A stretch of 43,230 nt of DNA from Burkholderiales bacterium (lineage in GTDB: Bacteria; Pseudomonadota; Gammaproteobacteria; Burkholderiales; Burkholderiaceae_C). Position numbers and translations under genes: made by a program. Each line of letters starts with the position of its first letter. The stretch's first letter is position 1. The stretch lies in contig JAFLDE010000024.1 in NCBI GenBank assembly GCA_017302655.1, positions 1 through 43,230 of the forward strand. The letters run 5' to 3'. This document shows positions 17,230 to 27,968 of the stretch, in pieces. The notes below the pieces were generated by a model. The model did no database searches and was not told where the DNA came from. It saw only the letters and a list, made by a program, of their open reading frames with translations.

Positions 17230-18230
17230 CGCAGACCCAGGGCTTCGCGCAATTCGACCAAGGTCCGGCGGGCCAGGCTGCGCGCGCGTTCGCTGCCCAT
17301 CTCCAGCATCCAGTGCACCTGCTTGGGCTGTTCCTGGAAGGCCGCCGCGCGCTCGCGCCAAACGGCCTGCTGCGGCAGCAGGCTTTCGGCCAGCACGGCC
17401 TTGCAGTCCAGACAGCCCATCCCAGCGCTGCGGCAGCCCTGTGCCAGCTCGGTCTGCCGCGCAGGCGCTGTGATGACCTGGTGCAGGGCCCAGACGGGGC
17501 AGCGCTCGGGTTCGCCGGCGTCGGTGCGGCGCACGCGCTGCGGATCGGTGGGCATGTGATCCAGCTTGACGCGCGTGCTCTCCGGAGCCTCGCGCATGGC
17601 GATGGTGTTGCCGCGGCTCTTGCTCATCTTGCGGCCGTCGAGGCCGGGCAAGCGCGGGCTGCTCGACAGCAGGGCTTGCGGCTCGGCGAACAGGGGGCGG
17701 CCCAGCTGGTGGTTCAAACGCCGCGCCACCTCGCGCGCCAGCTCCAGATGCGCCTGCTGGTCCTCGCCCACCGGCACCCACTGGCCCTTGTAGGCGAGGA
17801 TGTCGGCCGCTTGCAGCAACGGGTAGGCGAGCAGACCGAAGCCAGGGTGCTGGTCGCGTTTCTCACGGAAGCCAGGCACCCGCTCCAGCCAGGCCAGCGG
17901 CGTGTGCAGCGCGAGCAGGGTGAACAGCTCGGCATGTTCCGTGAGCCGGCTCTGCAGGAATAGGGTGCAGCGCTGGGGGTCGATACCGGCCGCCAGCCAG
18001 TCCAGCACCATTTCGTACACCGCCTCCTCGCGAGGCGCGGCGCTGCCGCCGCTTCCCGAGCCGCCCGCCATGGCATGCCAGTCGGCCACGAAGAACAGGC
18101 ATTCGTGCGTGGGCTGCAGCTGCAGCCAGGTGCTGAGCACGCCGTGAAAGTGGCCGATGTGCAGCGCGCCGGTGGGGCGCATGCCGCTCACCACGCGGCC
18201 GCCGGAGGTGGGGAGAGGGGTCGGTTCCAA
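17226..18230 (-). CDS. trpS: Tryptophan--tRNA ligase
   Basis: 334 residues from a TTG start, which equals the usual TrpS length. Class I signatures: the HIGH motif in GALHIGHFHG near residue 20, and KMSKS in DGRKMSKSRGN near residue 200. The region RVVSGMRPTG is the canonical N-terminal strand and must be included. No ATG lies upstream of it in frame, so TTG 18230 or a GTG near 18194 are the candidates; the exact start is uncertain. The enzyme charges tRNA-Trp. It is the first gene of a leftward operon and is divergent from purN with only 33 bases between the starts. Confidence 0.9.
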   Translation of the reverse strand: MEPTPLPTSGGRVVSGMRPTGALHIGHFHGVLSTWLQLQPTHECLFFVADWHAMAGGSGSGGSAAPREEAVYEMVLDWLAAGIDPQRCTLFLQSRLTEHAELFTLLALHTPLAWLERVPGFREKRDQHPGFGLLAYPLLQAADILAYKGQWVPVGEDQQAHLELAREVARRLNHQLGRPLFAEPQALLSSSPRLPGLDGRKMSKSRGNTIAMREAPESTRVKLDHMPTDPQRVRRTDAGEPERCPVWALHQVITAPARQTELAQGCRSAGMGCLDCKAVLAESLLPQQAVWRERAAAFQEQPKQVHWMLEMGSERARSLARRTLVELREALGLR

Positions 18231-18263
18231 GGCGCGGCATTCTGCCTTCCTACACTGCGCACC

Positions 18264-18896
18264 ATGCGTGAGAAGAACATCGTCGTGCTGATCTCCGGGC
18301 GCGGCTCGAACATGGAAGCGATCGTGCGGGCCTGCCGGCAGGAAGCCTGGCCGGCGCGCGTGGCCGCCGTCATCAGCAACCGCCCCGAGGCTGCCGGGTT
18401 GGCCTTTGCCCGCGCGCAGGGCATCGAGGCGCAAGGCCTGGACCACCGCGCGCACACCAGCCGCGAGGCTTTCGACGCCGCGCTCATTCAGGCGATCGAT
18501 ACGCATGCGCCCGATCTCGTCGTGCTGGCCGGCTTCATGCGCATCCTCACGCCGGCCTTCTGCGCGCACTACGCCGGACGGCTCTTGAACATTCACCCGT
18601 CGCTGCTGCCGGCCTTCCCCGGCCTGCATACCCACGAGCGGGCGCTGCAGGCCGGCTGCCGGCTGGCCGGCGCCAGCGTGCATTTCGTGACGGCTGAGTT
18701 GGACCACGGCCCGATCGTGGCGCAGGCCATGGTGCCGGTGCTGGATGGCGACAGTGCCGATCAACTGGCGGCTCGCGTGCTGGCACTCGAACACCAGATG
18801 TACCCCCGTGCGGTGCGCTGGTTCGTCGAGGACAAGCTGCAGATCGACGGCCATCGCGTGCGCCAGCTGGACGGCGCCAGCCAACTCTGGAGCTGA
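18264..18896 (+). CDS. purN: Phosphoribosylglycinamide formyltransferase 1
   Basis: 210 residues, the normal PurN length. It shows the phosphate-binding start IVVLISGRGSNMEAI, the catalytic NIHPSLLPAFPGLHTHE segment (Asn, His) and the downstream catalytic Asp in TAELDHGPIVAQ. It transfers a formyl group from 10-formyl-tetrahydrofolate to GAR in purine synthesis. The ATG follows a short 33-base divergent promoter region shared with trpS; the next gene begins one base after its stop codon, so the two are co-transcribed. Confidence 0.95.
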   Translation: MREKNIVVLISGRGSNMEAIVRACRQEAWPARVAAVISNRPEAAGLAFARAQGIEAQGLDHRAHTSREAFDAALIQAIDTHAPDLVVLAGFMRILTPAFCAHYAGRLLNIHPSLLPAFPGLHTHERALQAGCRLAGASVHFVTAELDHGPIVAQAMVPVLDGDSADQLAARVLALEHQMYPRAVRWFVEDKLQIDGHRVRQLDGASQLWS

Positions 18897-18897
18897 C

Positions 18898-20127
18898 ATG
18901 CACCCCAAGGCCTTGATCGACGAAGCGGCCGCGCTGGCGCGTACCGTGCTGCGCTTCGAGCAGCCGGCCGACACCCTGGTGTCGGCTCATTTCCGCGGCA
19001 ACCGCAGCCTGGGCTCCAAGGAGCGCCACGCGCTGGCTGAAACGACTTACGCTTTGCTGCGCCGGCGCATGCTTTTCCAGCACCTGGCGCAAAGCGGCCG
19101 CGGGCCGACCGAGCGCCGTCTGGTGCTGTTGGCCTGGGCGGGTGACGCGCGCGTGCGTGATGCCGCCTGCAGTCCCGAGGAGAAGGCCTGGCTGGAGGGC
19201 CTGCGCAGCATCGACACCAGCACCCTCGCCCCCAAGCTGCGGCACAACCTGCCCGACTGGATCGCCGAGCGCCTGCAAGGTCCGGAGTTCGACGCCCTGG
19301 CCGAGGCGCTGATGCAGCCCGCCCCGCTGGATCTGCGCGTCAACACCCTGAAGGCCAAGCGCGACGCGGTGCTGGCCCAGTTGCAGGCGGAAGGCGTGCG
19401 CTGCGCGGCCACGCCGTACTCGCCCTGGGGCATTCGGCTCGAAGGCAAGCCGGCGCTCAACCAGTGGCCGCTCTTCAAGGACGGCACGATCGAGGTGCAG
19501 GACGAAGGCAGCCAGCTGCTGGCCCTGCTGTTGGACGCCAAGCGCGGCGAGATGGTGGCCGATTTCTGTGCCGGCGCCGGCGGCAAGACCCTGGCGCTTG
19601 GCGCGGCCATGCGCAACACCGGCCGCCTCTACGCCTTTGACGTGGCGGGTCATCGGCTGGAAAACCTTCGCCCGCGCTTGGCGCGCTCCGGTCTTTCCAA
19701 TGTCTACCCGGTGCAGATTGCGCACGAGCGTGACGAGCGCATCAAGCGCTTGAGCGGCAAGTTGGACCGTGTGCTGGTGGACGCACCCTGTTCCGGCTTG
19801 GGCACGCTGCGCCGCAACCCCGATCTGAAATGGCGGCAGAGCCCTGAGACGGTGGCGGCATTGACCGATCAGCAGCAAAGCATCCTGGCCAGCAGCGCGC
19901 GCCTGCTCAAGCCCGGTGGGCGCTTGGTGTACGCCACCTGCAGCCTGCTGCGCGAAGAGAACGAGGCCGTCGCGGAAGGATTCGATGCGGCGCAACCGGG
20001 CTTCCGTCGCCTGGATGCCGCGTCGCTCGTCGACCCGGCCCTGTGCGAGGCCGGTTGCCTGCGGCTGTGGCCGCACCGGCATGGCAGTGACGGCTTTTTC
20101 GCGGCCGTGTGGGAACGAGCCCATTGA
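18898..20127 (+). CDS. RsmB/NOP2-type rRNA cytosine-5 methyltransferase
   Basis: 409 residues. The C-terminal domain carries the SAM-binding motif VADFCAGAGGKTLALG near residue 220, the catalytic PCSGLGTLRRNP segment with its Cys, and the second conserved Cys in YATCSLLREEN. The N-terminal ~130 residues form a helical NusB-like region. This fits the RsmB/NOP2/Sun class of 16S rRNA m5C methyltransferases, though the exact target base cannot be assigned. It directly follows purN. Confidence 0.88.
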   Translation: MHPKALIDEAAALARTVLRFEQPADTLVSAHFRGNRSLGSKERHALAETTYALLRRRMLFQHLAQSGRGPTERRLVLLAWAGDARVRDAACSPEEKAWLEGLRSIDTSTLAPKLRHNLPDWIAERLQGPEFDALAEALMQPAPLDLRVNTLKAKRDAVLAQLQAEGVRCAATPYSPWGIRLEGKPALNQWPLFKDGTIEVQDEGSQLLALLLDAKRGEMVADFCAGAGGKTLALGAAMRNTGRLYAFDVAGHRLENLRPRLARSGLSNVYPVQIAHERDERIKRLSGKLDRVLVDAPCSGLGTLRRNPDLKWRQSPETVAALTDQQQSILASSARLLKPGGRLVYATCSLLREENEAVAEGFDAAQPGFRRLDAASLVDPALCEAGCLRLWPHRHGSDGFFAAVWERAH

Positions 20128-20226
20128 GCCGGTGCCCAAGCCCGGGCTGAGCGACCTGGCGCGAAGGGGCACCCCCCTAGAATCGCGGCCCCGTTACAAG
20201 AACTCGCCGGCCTGACGGCGCCGTCC

Positions 20227-21462
20227 ATGGACCTCTGGAACACCGTTTTTGACGCCTTCGCCACCTGGGCAGGCCAAGGCCTGCTGAATGCGAGCGGCTG
20301 GACCAAGTTGGCGGTGCTCCTGGTCGTCACGCACTTGAGCATCTTGTCGGTGACGTTGTTCCTGCACCGTGCGCAGGCCCATCGCGCGCTCGATCTGCAC
20401 CCCATTCCCGCGCACTTCTTCCGCTTTTGGCTTTGGTTGACCACGGGCATGGTGACGCGCGAGTGGGTGGCCATCCACCGCAAGCACCACGCCAAATGCG
20501 AAACCGTGGACGACCCGCACAGCCCGGTGACGCGGGGCTTGAGCACCGTCCTGCTGCGTGGCTCCGAGCTCTATCGCGCCGAAGCCCGCAACCAGGAAAC
20601 CCTGGCCAAGTATTCGCATGGCGTACCGGACGACTGGATCGAACGCAAGGTGTACACCCCTCACAGCGTGGCGGGCGTGGCCCTCCTGCTGATCGTGTTC
20701 ATGGCGCTGTTCGGCGCGTGGGGCGCCACCATGTGGGCCGTCACCATGATGTGGATGCCCATCCACGCGGCTGGCATCATCAACGGTCTCGGTCACTGGT
20801 GGGGCTACCGCAACTTTGAAGCGCCCGACACCTCGACCAACATCACCCCGCTGGCTTTCTGGATCGGGGGTGAGGAGTTGCACAACAACCACCACACCTT
20901 CCCAACCTCGGCGAAGTTTTCGGTCAAGCGCTTCGAGTTCGATATCGGCTGGGGTTACATCCGCTTGCTTCAGTTCTTTGGCTTGGCCAAGCCCCGCAAG
21001 TTGCCGCCTAAGGTGGTGGAGGGCGAGGTGCTGCCCGCGGACAAACGCACGCTGGAGGCGCTGATCGCCAACCGATACGAGCTCATGGCTCGGTTTGGGC
21101 GTGAGATGAAGCTGGCCTGCCGCGCCGAGTTGGACAGGTTGAAGCAGGAAGGCGCCAAGCATGGCGCACGTTGGCAGCAGTTCAAGCTGGCCAAGCGCTG
21201 GCTGCCGCGCGACGCGGACCGCATTCCTGCTCAGTTCCTGGAGGCCCTGGCAGCCGCTCGTTCGGCGAGCCCGGTGCTCGACAAGCTCGTCACCATGCGC
21301 GAGGAGCTCCGCCAGCTCTGGACCCGCACCAATGTGTCGGCCGAGCAACTGGTGAGTGATCTGCAGGCTTGGTGCCAGCGTGCCGAAGAGTCGGGCATCG
21401 CCGAGCTGCGCGCGTTCTCGCTGCGCCTGCGGGCGAGCCGCATGATGGCCATGCCCGTGTAA
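20227..21462 (+). CDS. Membrane fatty acid (delta-9 type) desaturase with a long C-terminal extension
   Basis: 411 residues. Four or more hydrophobic segments surround three histidine boxes: HRAQAHRA near residue 48, HRKHH near residue 85, and HNNHH near residue 220. These bind the di-iron centre that inserts a cis double bond into acyl chains. The catalytic part ends near residue 270. The remaining ~140 residues are charged and helical, and carry no membrane segment. Introducing unsaturation would tune membrane fluidity. The gene stands alone with ~100 bases upstream. Confidence 0.87.
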   Translation: MDLWNTVFDAFATWAGQGLLNASGWTKLAVLLVVTHLSILSVTLFLHRAQAHRALDLHPIPAHFFRFWLWLTTGMVTREWVAIHRKHHAKCETVDDPHSPVTRGLSTVLLRGSELYRAEARNQETLAKYSHGVPDDWIERKVYTPHSVAGVALLLIVFMALFGAWGATMWAVTMMWMPIHAAGIINGLGHWWGYRNFEAPDTSTNITPLAFWIGGEELHNNHHTFPTSAKFSVKRFEFDIGWGYIRLLQFFGLAKPRKLPPKVVEGEVLPADKRTLEALIANRYELMARFGREMKLACRAELDRLKQEGAKHGARWQQFKLAKRWLPRDADRIPAQFLEALAAARSASPVLDKLVTMREELRQLWTRTNVSAEQLVSDLQAWCQRAEESGIAELRAFSLRLRASRMMAMPV

Positions 21463-21558
21463 AGGGCGTTCGCGTCAACCACCCGATCGAGCTGGCGTTT
21501 CCTACACTCCGGCCACTGGACGGTCGCACCCGTTCAGTGCCCAGTTCAGGAGGTGCTC

Positions 21559-22035
21559 ATGCGCAAGTTCGTGTTGGGGTTGGCGCTGCTGGCCGGCGCT
21601 GCGACGGCCCAGGTGGGGCCGGTTCAGATCGATTTCGGCAAGGTCGAGGAGTTCGCCGACTTCGGGGACTCTCGCTGGGATCGGGAGCGCAACCAGAAGG
21701 ATTTCGAGGCCATGCTGCGCGAGGCAACGGCTGCGCTGCCGGCAGGGCGTCAGCTGTCGATCAAGGTGCTGGACGTCAATCTGGCCGGCGAGTTGGAATG
21801 GTGGTGGTCGCGTGCCGACCGCTTGCGGGTGATGCGCAGCGTCACCTGGCCCATGATTGAGATGGAGTACGCGCTCAGTGAAGGCGGGCGCACGCTCAAG
21901 TCCGGCACTGTGCGCTTGGCCGACATGAACTACCTGCAGAACGATTTCTTCAGTGTCAGCCAGAGCAGCACGGCGATGCGCTATGAGCGGCGCCTGCTGG
22001 ATCGCTGGTTCAAGGAACAGATCCTCGGCAAGTAA
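21559..22035 (+). CDS. Secreted DUF3016-type protein
   Basis: 158 residues with a Sec signal peptide (MRKFVLGLALLAGAATAQ) and a mature domain with the family features VEEFADFGDSRWDRERNQ near the start, LEWWWSRADRLRVMR in the middle and RRLLDRWFKEQI at the end. AGGAGG lies 5 bases before the ATG at 21559, which decides this start over a GTG 6 bases earlier. Family function is unknown. A bidirectional terminator lies between this gene and rpmG. Confidence 0.8.
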   Translation: MRKFVLGLALLAGAATAQVGPVQIDFGKVEEFADFGDSRWDRERNQKDFEAMLREATAALPAGRQLSIKVLDVNLAGELEWWWSRADRLRVMRSVTWPMIEMEYALSEGGRTLKSGTVRLADMNYLQNDFFSVSQSSTAMRYERRLLDRWFKEQILGK

Positions 22036-22060
22036 CGCCAAGCAGCGCTCCCAGAAGCAC

Positions 22061-22085
22061 AAAGCCCGCTCGATGAGCGGGCTTT
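22061..22085. terminator. Bidirectional terminator between the DUF3016 gene and rpmG
   Basis: AAAGCCCGCTC and GAGCGGGCTTT form a perfect 11-bp stem with a 3-base loop. The flanking A and T residues make it usable in both directions. It lies between convergent genes. Confidence 0.85.
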
Positions 22086-22105
22086 GCATTGGGAAAGTGA
22101 CTGAA

Positions 22106-22276
22106 TTACTTCAGCTTCACTTCCTTGTACAGCACGTGCTTGCGTGCCTTCGGGTCGAACTTCATGAATTCCAGCTTTTCGGGCGTGGTCTTCTTGTTCT
22201 TGGCCGTGGTGTAGAAGTGGCCGGTGCCCGCGGTGGACTCCAGCTTGATCTTTTCGCGTCCGCCTTTTGCAGCCAT
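22106..22276 (-). CDS. rpmG: 50S ribosomal protein L33
   Basis: A 56-residue protein read on the minus strand, starting [17 protein letters not shown] and ending YKEVKLK. The FYTTAKNKK and [14 protein letters not shown] stretches are characteristic of L33. It lies 20 bases downstream of rpmB, as in most proteobacteria, and is followed by a strong terminator. Confidence 0.95.
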   Translation of the reverse strand: MAAKGGREKIKLESTAGTGHFYTTAKNKKTTPEKLEFMKFDPKARKHVLYKEVKLK

Positions 22277-22296
22277 GGTGTCGCTCCTTTACTGAA

Positions 22297-22530
22297 TCAA
22301 GCCTGACCGCGCGCGCGCAGGTCGGCCAGCACGGCGTCAATGCCCTTCTTGTCGATCAGGCGCAGACCGGCGTTGGAAATGCGCAGACGCACCCAGCGGT
22401 TCTCGCTCTCGACCCAGAAGCGGCGGTATTGCAGGTTCGGAAGGAACCGGCGCTTGGTTTTGTTGTTGGCGTGGGAAACGTTGTTCCCGACCATGGGCTT
22501 CTTGCCCGTGACTTCGCAGACGCGTGCCAT
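22297..22530 (-). CDS. rpmB: 50S ribosomal protein L28
   Basis: 77 residues starting [20 protein letters not shown], the canonical L28 start, with [22 protein letters not shown] and a C-terminal [11 protein letters not shown]. The first gene of the rpmB-rpmG pair; AGGAGTG lies just upstream of the ATG. The 181-base region between it and trxB should hold the promoter. Confidence 0.96.
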   Translation of the reverse strand: MARVCEVTGKKPMVGNNVSHANNKTKRRFLPNLQYRRFWVESENRWVRLRISNAGLRLIDKKGIDAVLADLRARGQA

Positions 22531-22686
22531 GCAGACACTCCTCTATCTTTTCCAGCGACCGCAGTGCCCTTGAGACATTTCAAAGGGCGCCTGCAGCGGC
22601 CTCACCTCGCCAAACGTACGAACGATGTACCCGGGTGGCGGTAACCCGATCTCCGCGAACCATTAGGCCACGGAGAAAAGCCCGCG

Positions 22687-22692
22687 AGTATA
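22687..22692 (-). promoter_or_regulatory. Possible -10 element of the rpmB promoter
   Basis: TATACT on the minus strand, in the gap between trxB and rpmB, resembles a sigma-70 -10 box. No strong -35 is visible at the usual distance. It would give a leader of ~150 bases before rpmB. Confidence 0.35.
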
Positions 22693-22711
22693 GCGATTTT
22701 CTGATGGGTGC

Positions 22712-23722
<1,011 letters not shown>

Positions 23723-23803
23723 TCACGCGCCTGCGGAAGAATGCACGAATTCTAGGAGTCGGCCTCTGGCGGCTTCTTTCCGTCCACTTCTCTGGAGCCC
23801 CCC

Positions 23804-24499
23804 ATGGCGATGCTGTCCAACCTCGATCTGATCCGACGCGTGCGCCTGTTCTCCATGCTGACGCCAGAGCAGGCGCAGACCGTCGCCAACAGCGTGACCA
23901 AGCGCCGCTGCAAGCGGGGTGAGTTGCTGGTGGAGCAGGGCACGCAGCCCAACGCGCTGTTCATCTTGCTGAACGGCCGTGCGCGTGTGCTGACCGCCGA
24001 TCACCGCGGTCGTGAGGTCATCATGGCCGTGCTGGAAGCGGGCGACTACGTGGGCGAGATGAGCCTCATCGATGGCGAGCCGGCCTCGGCCACCGTGCGC
24101 TGCGAGGCCCCCACCGACGTGCTGGTGCTGGGCCGTGGCGAGTTCGCCCGCTGCCTGCCCGACCCCAGCAGCATGGCCTACGGCATCCTCCGCGGCCTGG
24201 TCGCTCGGCTTCGCAATGCCGATCGGCAGATCGAGTCCCTGGCCCTGCTGGACGTCTACGGCCGCGTGGCGCGCACCCTGCTTGACATGGCGGAAGACGC
24301 CGATGGGCTGAAGATCATTCGCGGGCGTGTGTCGCGCCAGGACATGGCCAAGGTTGTCGGGGCCTCTCGGGAAATGGTCAGCCGGGTCATGAAAGACCTG
24401 GAAGAACGCGGCCAGATCGAGACCCTGGAAGACGGCTCGGTGGTGCTCAAGCGCATCGCTGAAGGGCCGATCGACGAAGACGAGGCCGGCGACGCCTGA
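23804..24499 (+). CDS. Crp/Fnr-family transcriptional regulator
   Basis: 231 residues. The N-terminal cyclic-nucleotide-binding fold (residues ~10-130) has the typical [20 protein letters not shown] and [19 protein letters not shown] segments. The C-terminal winged helix reads [21 protein letters not shown]. No cysteine cluster for an Fe-S centre is visible at the N-terminus, so a CRP-like mode is more likely than FNR-like. It lies 23 bases upstream of ftsK in the same direction. Confidence 0.88.
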   Translation: MAMLSNLDLIRRVRLFSMLTPEQAQTVANSVTKRRCKRGELLVEQGTQPNALFILLNGRARVLTADHRGREVIMAVLEAGDYVGEMSLIDGEPASATVRCEAPTDVLVLGRGEFARCLPDPSSMAYGILRGLVARLRNADRQIESLALLDVYGRVARTLLDMAEDADGLKIIRGRVSRQDMAKVVGASREMVSRVMKDLEERGQIETLEDGSVVLKRIAEGPIDEDEAGDA

Positions 24500-24522
24500 A
24501 GCTGGCCGCGACAATCGCGGGC

Positions 24523-26838
24523 ATGAAGAGTCTGCAAGACGCGGCCACGTTGCCGCGCAAGCGCCTGGCCTCGCCGCTGGGCTTGCTGTTCGGGGCCTTG
24601 CTGCTGGGCCTGGTGTTCACTGCGTTGGTCAGCCACGACGGCCGGGATGCCGCCTTCAGCTTCGTGGGCGAGCGTGATTTGCCTGTGAACCGCCTCGGCG
24701 CATTCGGTGCCTGGCTGTCCGACCTGATGCTGTTCGCCTTCGGCGCTTCGGCCTGGTGGCTGTGGTTGGTCGGGCTGCGTGCCTGGCTGGGGGCACTGGC
24801 CGAGTTGTGGCGAGCCGAGCCGCGACCGGAGCAGCCGGCATGGCGTGTGCCCCTCGGTCTCATCCTGTTGCTGATCGGTTCCTGCCTGCTCGAATGGACC
24901 CGTCTGTACGCGCTGGAAGCGCGCCTGCCGGGCCATGCGGGCGGCGTGCTCGGCTACCTGATCGGACCGCTGGCCATGAAGGGCCTGGGCTTCGCGGGCT
25001 CGGGCCTGCTGGGCATCGTGCTGGTGCTGGTCGGTCTGTCGGCTGCCATGTCCTTCTCCTGGCTCCAAGCCTGTGAAAGGTTGGGTGGGGCCATCGAAAG
25101 CCTTTGGCAGCGCCGGCAGCAGCTTCTTGAGGCCCGCGAGGACGAGCGCCTCGGCCAGCAGGCGCAGGAGGCGCGCGAGGCTGAGGTCGAGGTGGCCAAG
25201 GTCGAACGCGAGATGGACTCGGTGCAGCATGAGCCGCTGTACGTCGAACCTCCGGTGCTGAACGTGCCGGTCGAACTGCCCTCCAGCACGCGGGTGGCCG
25301 CCGAGCGACAGCAGGCCTTGTTCCAGGATTTGGAGACCACCCGCCTACCGCAGATTGATCTGCTCGACCCGCCGGCCACGCGTGTCGAGACGGTCACGCC
25401 GGAATCGCTGGAGATGACCAGCCGCCTGATCGAGAAGAAGCTGCGTGACTTCGGCGTCGAGGTGCGCGTGGCGGCCGCCTATCCGGGGCCGGTGATCACG
25501 CGCTACGAGATCGAACCCGCCACCGGCGTGAAGGGCTCGCAGATCGTCAACCTGGCCAAGGACCTGGCGCGTTCTCTCTCCCTCGTGAGCATCCGCGTCG
25601 TCGAAACCATTCCCGGCAAAAACTGCATGGCGCTGGAACTGCCCAATGCGCGGCGCCAGACCATCAAGCTCACCGAGGTGCTGGGCTCGCAGGTCTATGC
25701 CGACGCCAGCAGCCTGCTGACCATGGCGCTGGGCAAGGACATCGTGGGCCAGCCCGTGGTGGCCGACCTGGCCAAGATGCCGCACTGCCTCGTCGCCGGC
25801 ACCACCGGTTCGGGCAAGTCCGTGGGCATCAACGCCATGATCCTCAGCCTGCTCTACAAGGCCGAGGCGCGCGACGTGCGGCTCATCATGATCGACCCCA
25901 AGATGCTGGAGATGTCGGTCTACGAGGGCATCCCGCACCTGCTCTGCCCGGTGGTCACCGACATGAAGCAGGCCGCCAACGCGCTGAACTGGTGCGTGGG
26001 CGAGATGGAGCGCCGCTACAAGCTCATGTCCAAGATGGGCGTTCGCAATCTGGCCGGCTTCAACAAGAAGATCGCTGACGCCAAGGCCAAGGAACAGCTC
26101 ATTCCCAACCCCTTCAGCCTGACGCCCGAGGCACCCGAGCCGCTGGAGCGACTGCCGCACATCGTCGTCGTCATCGACGAGCTGGCCGACCTGATGATGG
26201 TCGTGGGCAAGAAGATCGAGGAGTTGATCGCTCGCCTGGCGCAGAAGGCACGCGCTGCCGGCATCCACCTCATCCTGGCCACGCAGCGGCCCTCGGTGGA
26301 CGTCATCACCGGCCTCATCAAGGCGAACATCCCCACGCGCCTGTCCTTCCAGGTCAGCAGCAAGATCGACAGCCGAACCATCCTCGACCAGATGGGCGCC
26401 GAGGCCCTGCTGGGCATGGGCGACATGCTCTACCTGCCCAGCGGCACCGGCCTGCCGCTGCGCGTGCATGGCGCCTACGTGGCCGACGAGGAAGTGCACC
26501 GCGTCGTGCAGTACCTGAAGGAGCAGGGCGGCGAGCCCAACTACATCGAGGGCATCCTGGAAGGCGGCACGGTGGACGGCGAGGCCGGCGGCGACGCCCC
26601 GCCCTGGGCCACCGACGCCAAGGCCGACGGCGAGAGCGACCCCATGTACGACCAGGCCGTGGCCGTCGTGCTGGAGCACAAGCGCGCGTCCATCTCGCTG
26701 GTGCAGCGCCATCTGCGCATCGGCTACAACCGCGCCGCTCGCCTGCTGGAGCAAATGGAGAAGAGCGGCCTGGTGGGCTCGCTGGCCGCCAACGGCAGCC
26801 GCGACATCCTGGTGCCGCGCCGCAGCGAGGACGCATGA
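24523..26838 (+). CDS. ftsK: DNA translocase FtsK
   Basis: 771 residues. Four membrane helices lie in the first ~180 residues, followed by a charged linker that is short compared with E. coli FtsK. The motor domain has the Walker [13 protein letters not shown] near residue 427, the Walker [12 protein letters not shown], and [12 protein letters not shown]. The C-terminal gamma winged helix ([24 protein letters not shown]) reads KOPS sequences. FtsK pumps DNA at the septum and activates XerCD. The start of lolA overlaps its stop codon as ATGA. Confidence 0.96.
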   Translation: MKSLQDAATLPRKRLASPLGLLFGALLLGLVFTALVSHDGRDAAFSFVGERDLPVNRLGAFGAWLSDLMLFAFGASAWWLWLVGLRAWLGALAELWRAEPRPEQPAWRVPLGLILLLIGSCLLEWTRLYALEARLPGHAGGVLGYLIGPLAMKGLGFAGSGLLGIVLVLVGLSAAMSFSWLQACERLGGAIESLWQRRQQLLEAREDERLGQQAQEAREAEVEVAKVEREMDSVQHEPLYVEPPVLNVPVELPSSTRVAAERQQALFQDLETTRLPQIDLLDPPATRVETVTPESLEMTSRLIEKKLRDFGVEVRVAAAYPGPVITRYEIEPATGVKGSQIVNLAKDLARSLSLVSIRVVETIPGKNCMALELPNARRQTIKLTEVLGSQVYADASSLLTMALGKDIVGQPVVADLAKMPHCLVAGTTGSGKSVGINAMILSLLYKAEARDVRLIMIDPKMLEMSVYEGIPHLLCPVVTDMKQAANALNWCVGEMERRYKLMSKMGVRNLAGFNKKIADAKAKEQLIPNPFSLTPEAPEPLERLPHIVVVIDELADLMMVVGKKIEELIARLAQKARAAGIHLILATQRPSVDVITGLIKANIPTRLSFQVSSKIDSRTILDQMGAEALLGMGDMLYLPSGTGLPLRVHGAYVADEEVHRVVQYLKEQGGEPNYIEGILEGGTVDGEAGGDAPPWATDAKADGESDPMYDQAVAVVLEHKRASISLVQRHLRIGYNRAARLLEQMEKSGLVGSLAANGSRDILVPRRSEDA

Positions 26839-27437
26839 AACGCCGCCTGCTTTTGACCCTGGCCGCGCTGCCCCTGCTCGCGCACGCCGACGCCCTGGAT
26901 CAACTCGCCGCCTTCCAGCGCGAGGTGAAGAGCGGCCGCCTGGCCTTCACCCAAACCGTCAGCTCCCCCAGCGGCCGCAAGAAGACCAGCAAGGGGCAAT
27001 TCGAATTCCTGCGGCCCAACCGATTCCGCTTCGACTACGAGCCGCCCGAGGCGCAGATCCTCATCGGCGACGGCAAGAAGGTCTGGCTGATCGACCCCGA
27101 CCTCAACCAGGCCAGCAGCCGACCGCTGGAGGCCGTGCTCGGCAGCACGCCCATTGCCTTGCTGGCCGGCTCCTCGCTGGGCGACGCCTTCAAGCTCAGC
27201 AACGATGCCAGCGAAGGCGACATCTCCTGGGTGCTGGCCGTGCCCAAGCAGGCCGACCAAGGCATCCAGCGCCTGCGCATCGGCTTGCGCCGCAATCAAC
27301 TGGCCGCCATGGAATTGGTGGACGGCCTGGGCCAGCGCTCGCGCCTGGACTTCAGCCGCTTCGAAGCCAATGTGGCCATCGACCCCGAGCGGCTCAAGTT
27401 CGTGCCTGCCAAGGGCATGGATGTCATCGACGGCTGA
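26835..27437 (+). CDS. lolA: Outer-membrane lipoprotein carrier protein LolA
   Basis: 200 residues with a signal peptide ([18 protein letters not shown]), then a LolA beta-barrel-like fold with typical segments: [32 protein letters not shown] and [12 protein letters not shown]. LolA carries lipoproteins across the periplasm from LolCDE to LolB. Its end overlaps rarA by 17 bases, so ftsK, lolA and rarA form one operon in which rarA translation is coupled to lolA. Confidence 0.93.
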   Translation: MKRRLLLTLAALPLLAHADALDQLAAFQREVKSGRLAFTQTVSSPSGRKKTSKGQFEFLRPNRFRFDYEPPEAQILIGDGKKVWLIDPDLNQASSRPLEAVLGSTPIALLAGSSLGDAFKLSNDASEGDISWVLAVPKQADQGIQRLRIGLRRNQLAAMELVDGLGQRSRLDFSRFEANVAIDPERLKFVPAKGMDVIDG

Positions 27438-27846
27438 CCTCTTCGAGCAAGCCCCGGCCCAGCAACCGCTGGCCGAACGCTTGCGCCCCAAGCGGCTCGC
27501 CGAGGTCGTCGGCCAGCAGCACCTGCTGGGCGAAGGCAAGCCCCTGCGCGTGGCGGCCGAGGCGGGGGCTCTGCATTCGATGATCCTCTGGGGCCCGCCG
27601 GGTGTCGGCAAGACCACGCTGGCGCGGCTGCTGGTGGCGGCGTCCGGTCTGCCTTTCATGGCCATCTCGGCCGTGCTCGGCGGCGTGAAGGACATCCGCG
27701 AGGCCGTCGAGCAGGCCCGGGTCCACGGCCGCGCAGCGGTGTTCGTGGACGAGGTGCACCGATTCAACAAGGCCCAGCAGGACGCCTTCCTGCCGCATGT
27801 CGAGTCGGGCCTCTTCGTGTTCATCGGCGCCACCACCGTTCTTTAG
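27421..27846 (+). pseudogene. rarA: Host rarA, 5' fragment cut by the element
   Basis: Codons 1-139 are authentic RarA: the start ADLFEQ, Walker A GPPGVGKT at residues 59-66, and Walker B VFVDE at residues 107-111. The frame then continues in element sequence for two codons (V, L) and meets a TAG. The natural continuation T-T-E-N-P-S-F is found on the other side of the insert at 40285. RarA (MgsA) is an AAA+ ATPase acting at stalled replication forks; without the sensor 1, Arg finger and C-terminal tetramerisation region this fragment should be inactive, though it could still be made from the ftsK-lolA transcript. Confidence 0.95.
27833..27838 (+). repeat. Left copy of the 6-bp junction repeat (attL core)
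   Basis: CCACCG at the left boundary. The same six bases occur at the right boundary (40283-40288). Deleting the sequence between them with one copy joins ACC-ACC-GAG-AAC in frame. The length fits the crossover region of tyrosine recombinases. Confidence 0.85.
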
Positions 27847-27874
27847 CCCTCTTTTCGATACATAGAAGAAGGGC
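27846..27874 (+). repeat. Left-end imperfect inverted repeat around an ATACATAG motif
   Basis: GCCCT-CTTTTC and GAAGA-AGGGC flank a central segment carrying ATACATAG (27858-27865), starting 8 bases inside the left boundary. The motif is 19 bases from the core; the matching right-end motif is 16 bases from its core and in inverted orientation. It may be a recombinase binding site or, as RNA, a terminator for read-through from rarA. Confidence 0.45.
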
Positions 27875-27939
27875 CTTCCTTCCCTCTCTCATAGAGCGGT
27901 TGTCGCTGAACCCGTATCGCGGCAGCTGCACGGCACCTC

Positions 27940-27968
27940 TTGCGAGAAATATAAATACCCTTCATAAT
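27940..27968 (+). promoter_or_regulatory. Predicted element promoter
   Basis: TTGCGA (27940-27945) and CATAAT (27963-27968) are separated by exactly 17 bases in an AT-rich stretch that is unusual for this chromosome. It lies 28 bases upstream of the GTG of the first element gene and would drive the whole element operon. Confidence 0.6.

Noticed and set aside
25345-26754. 469-residue minus-strand frame opposite ftsK
   Set aside because: Mirror of the FtsK motor domain codons; no independent motif.
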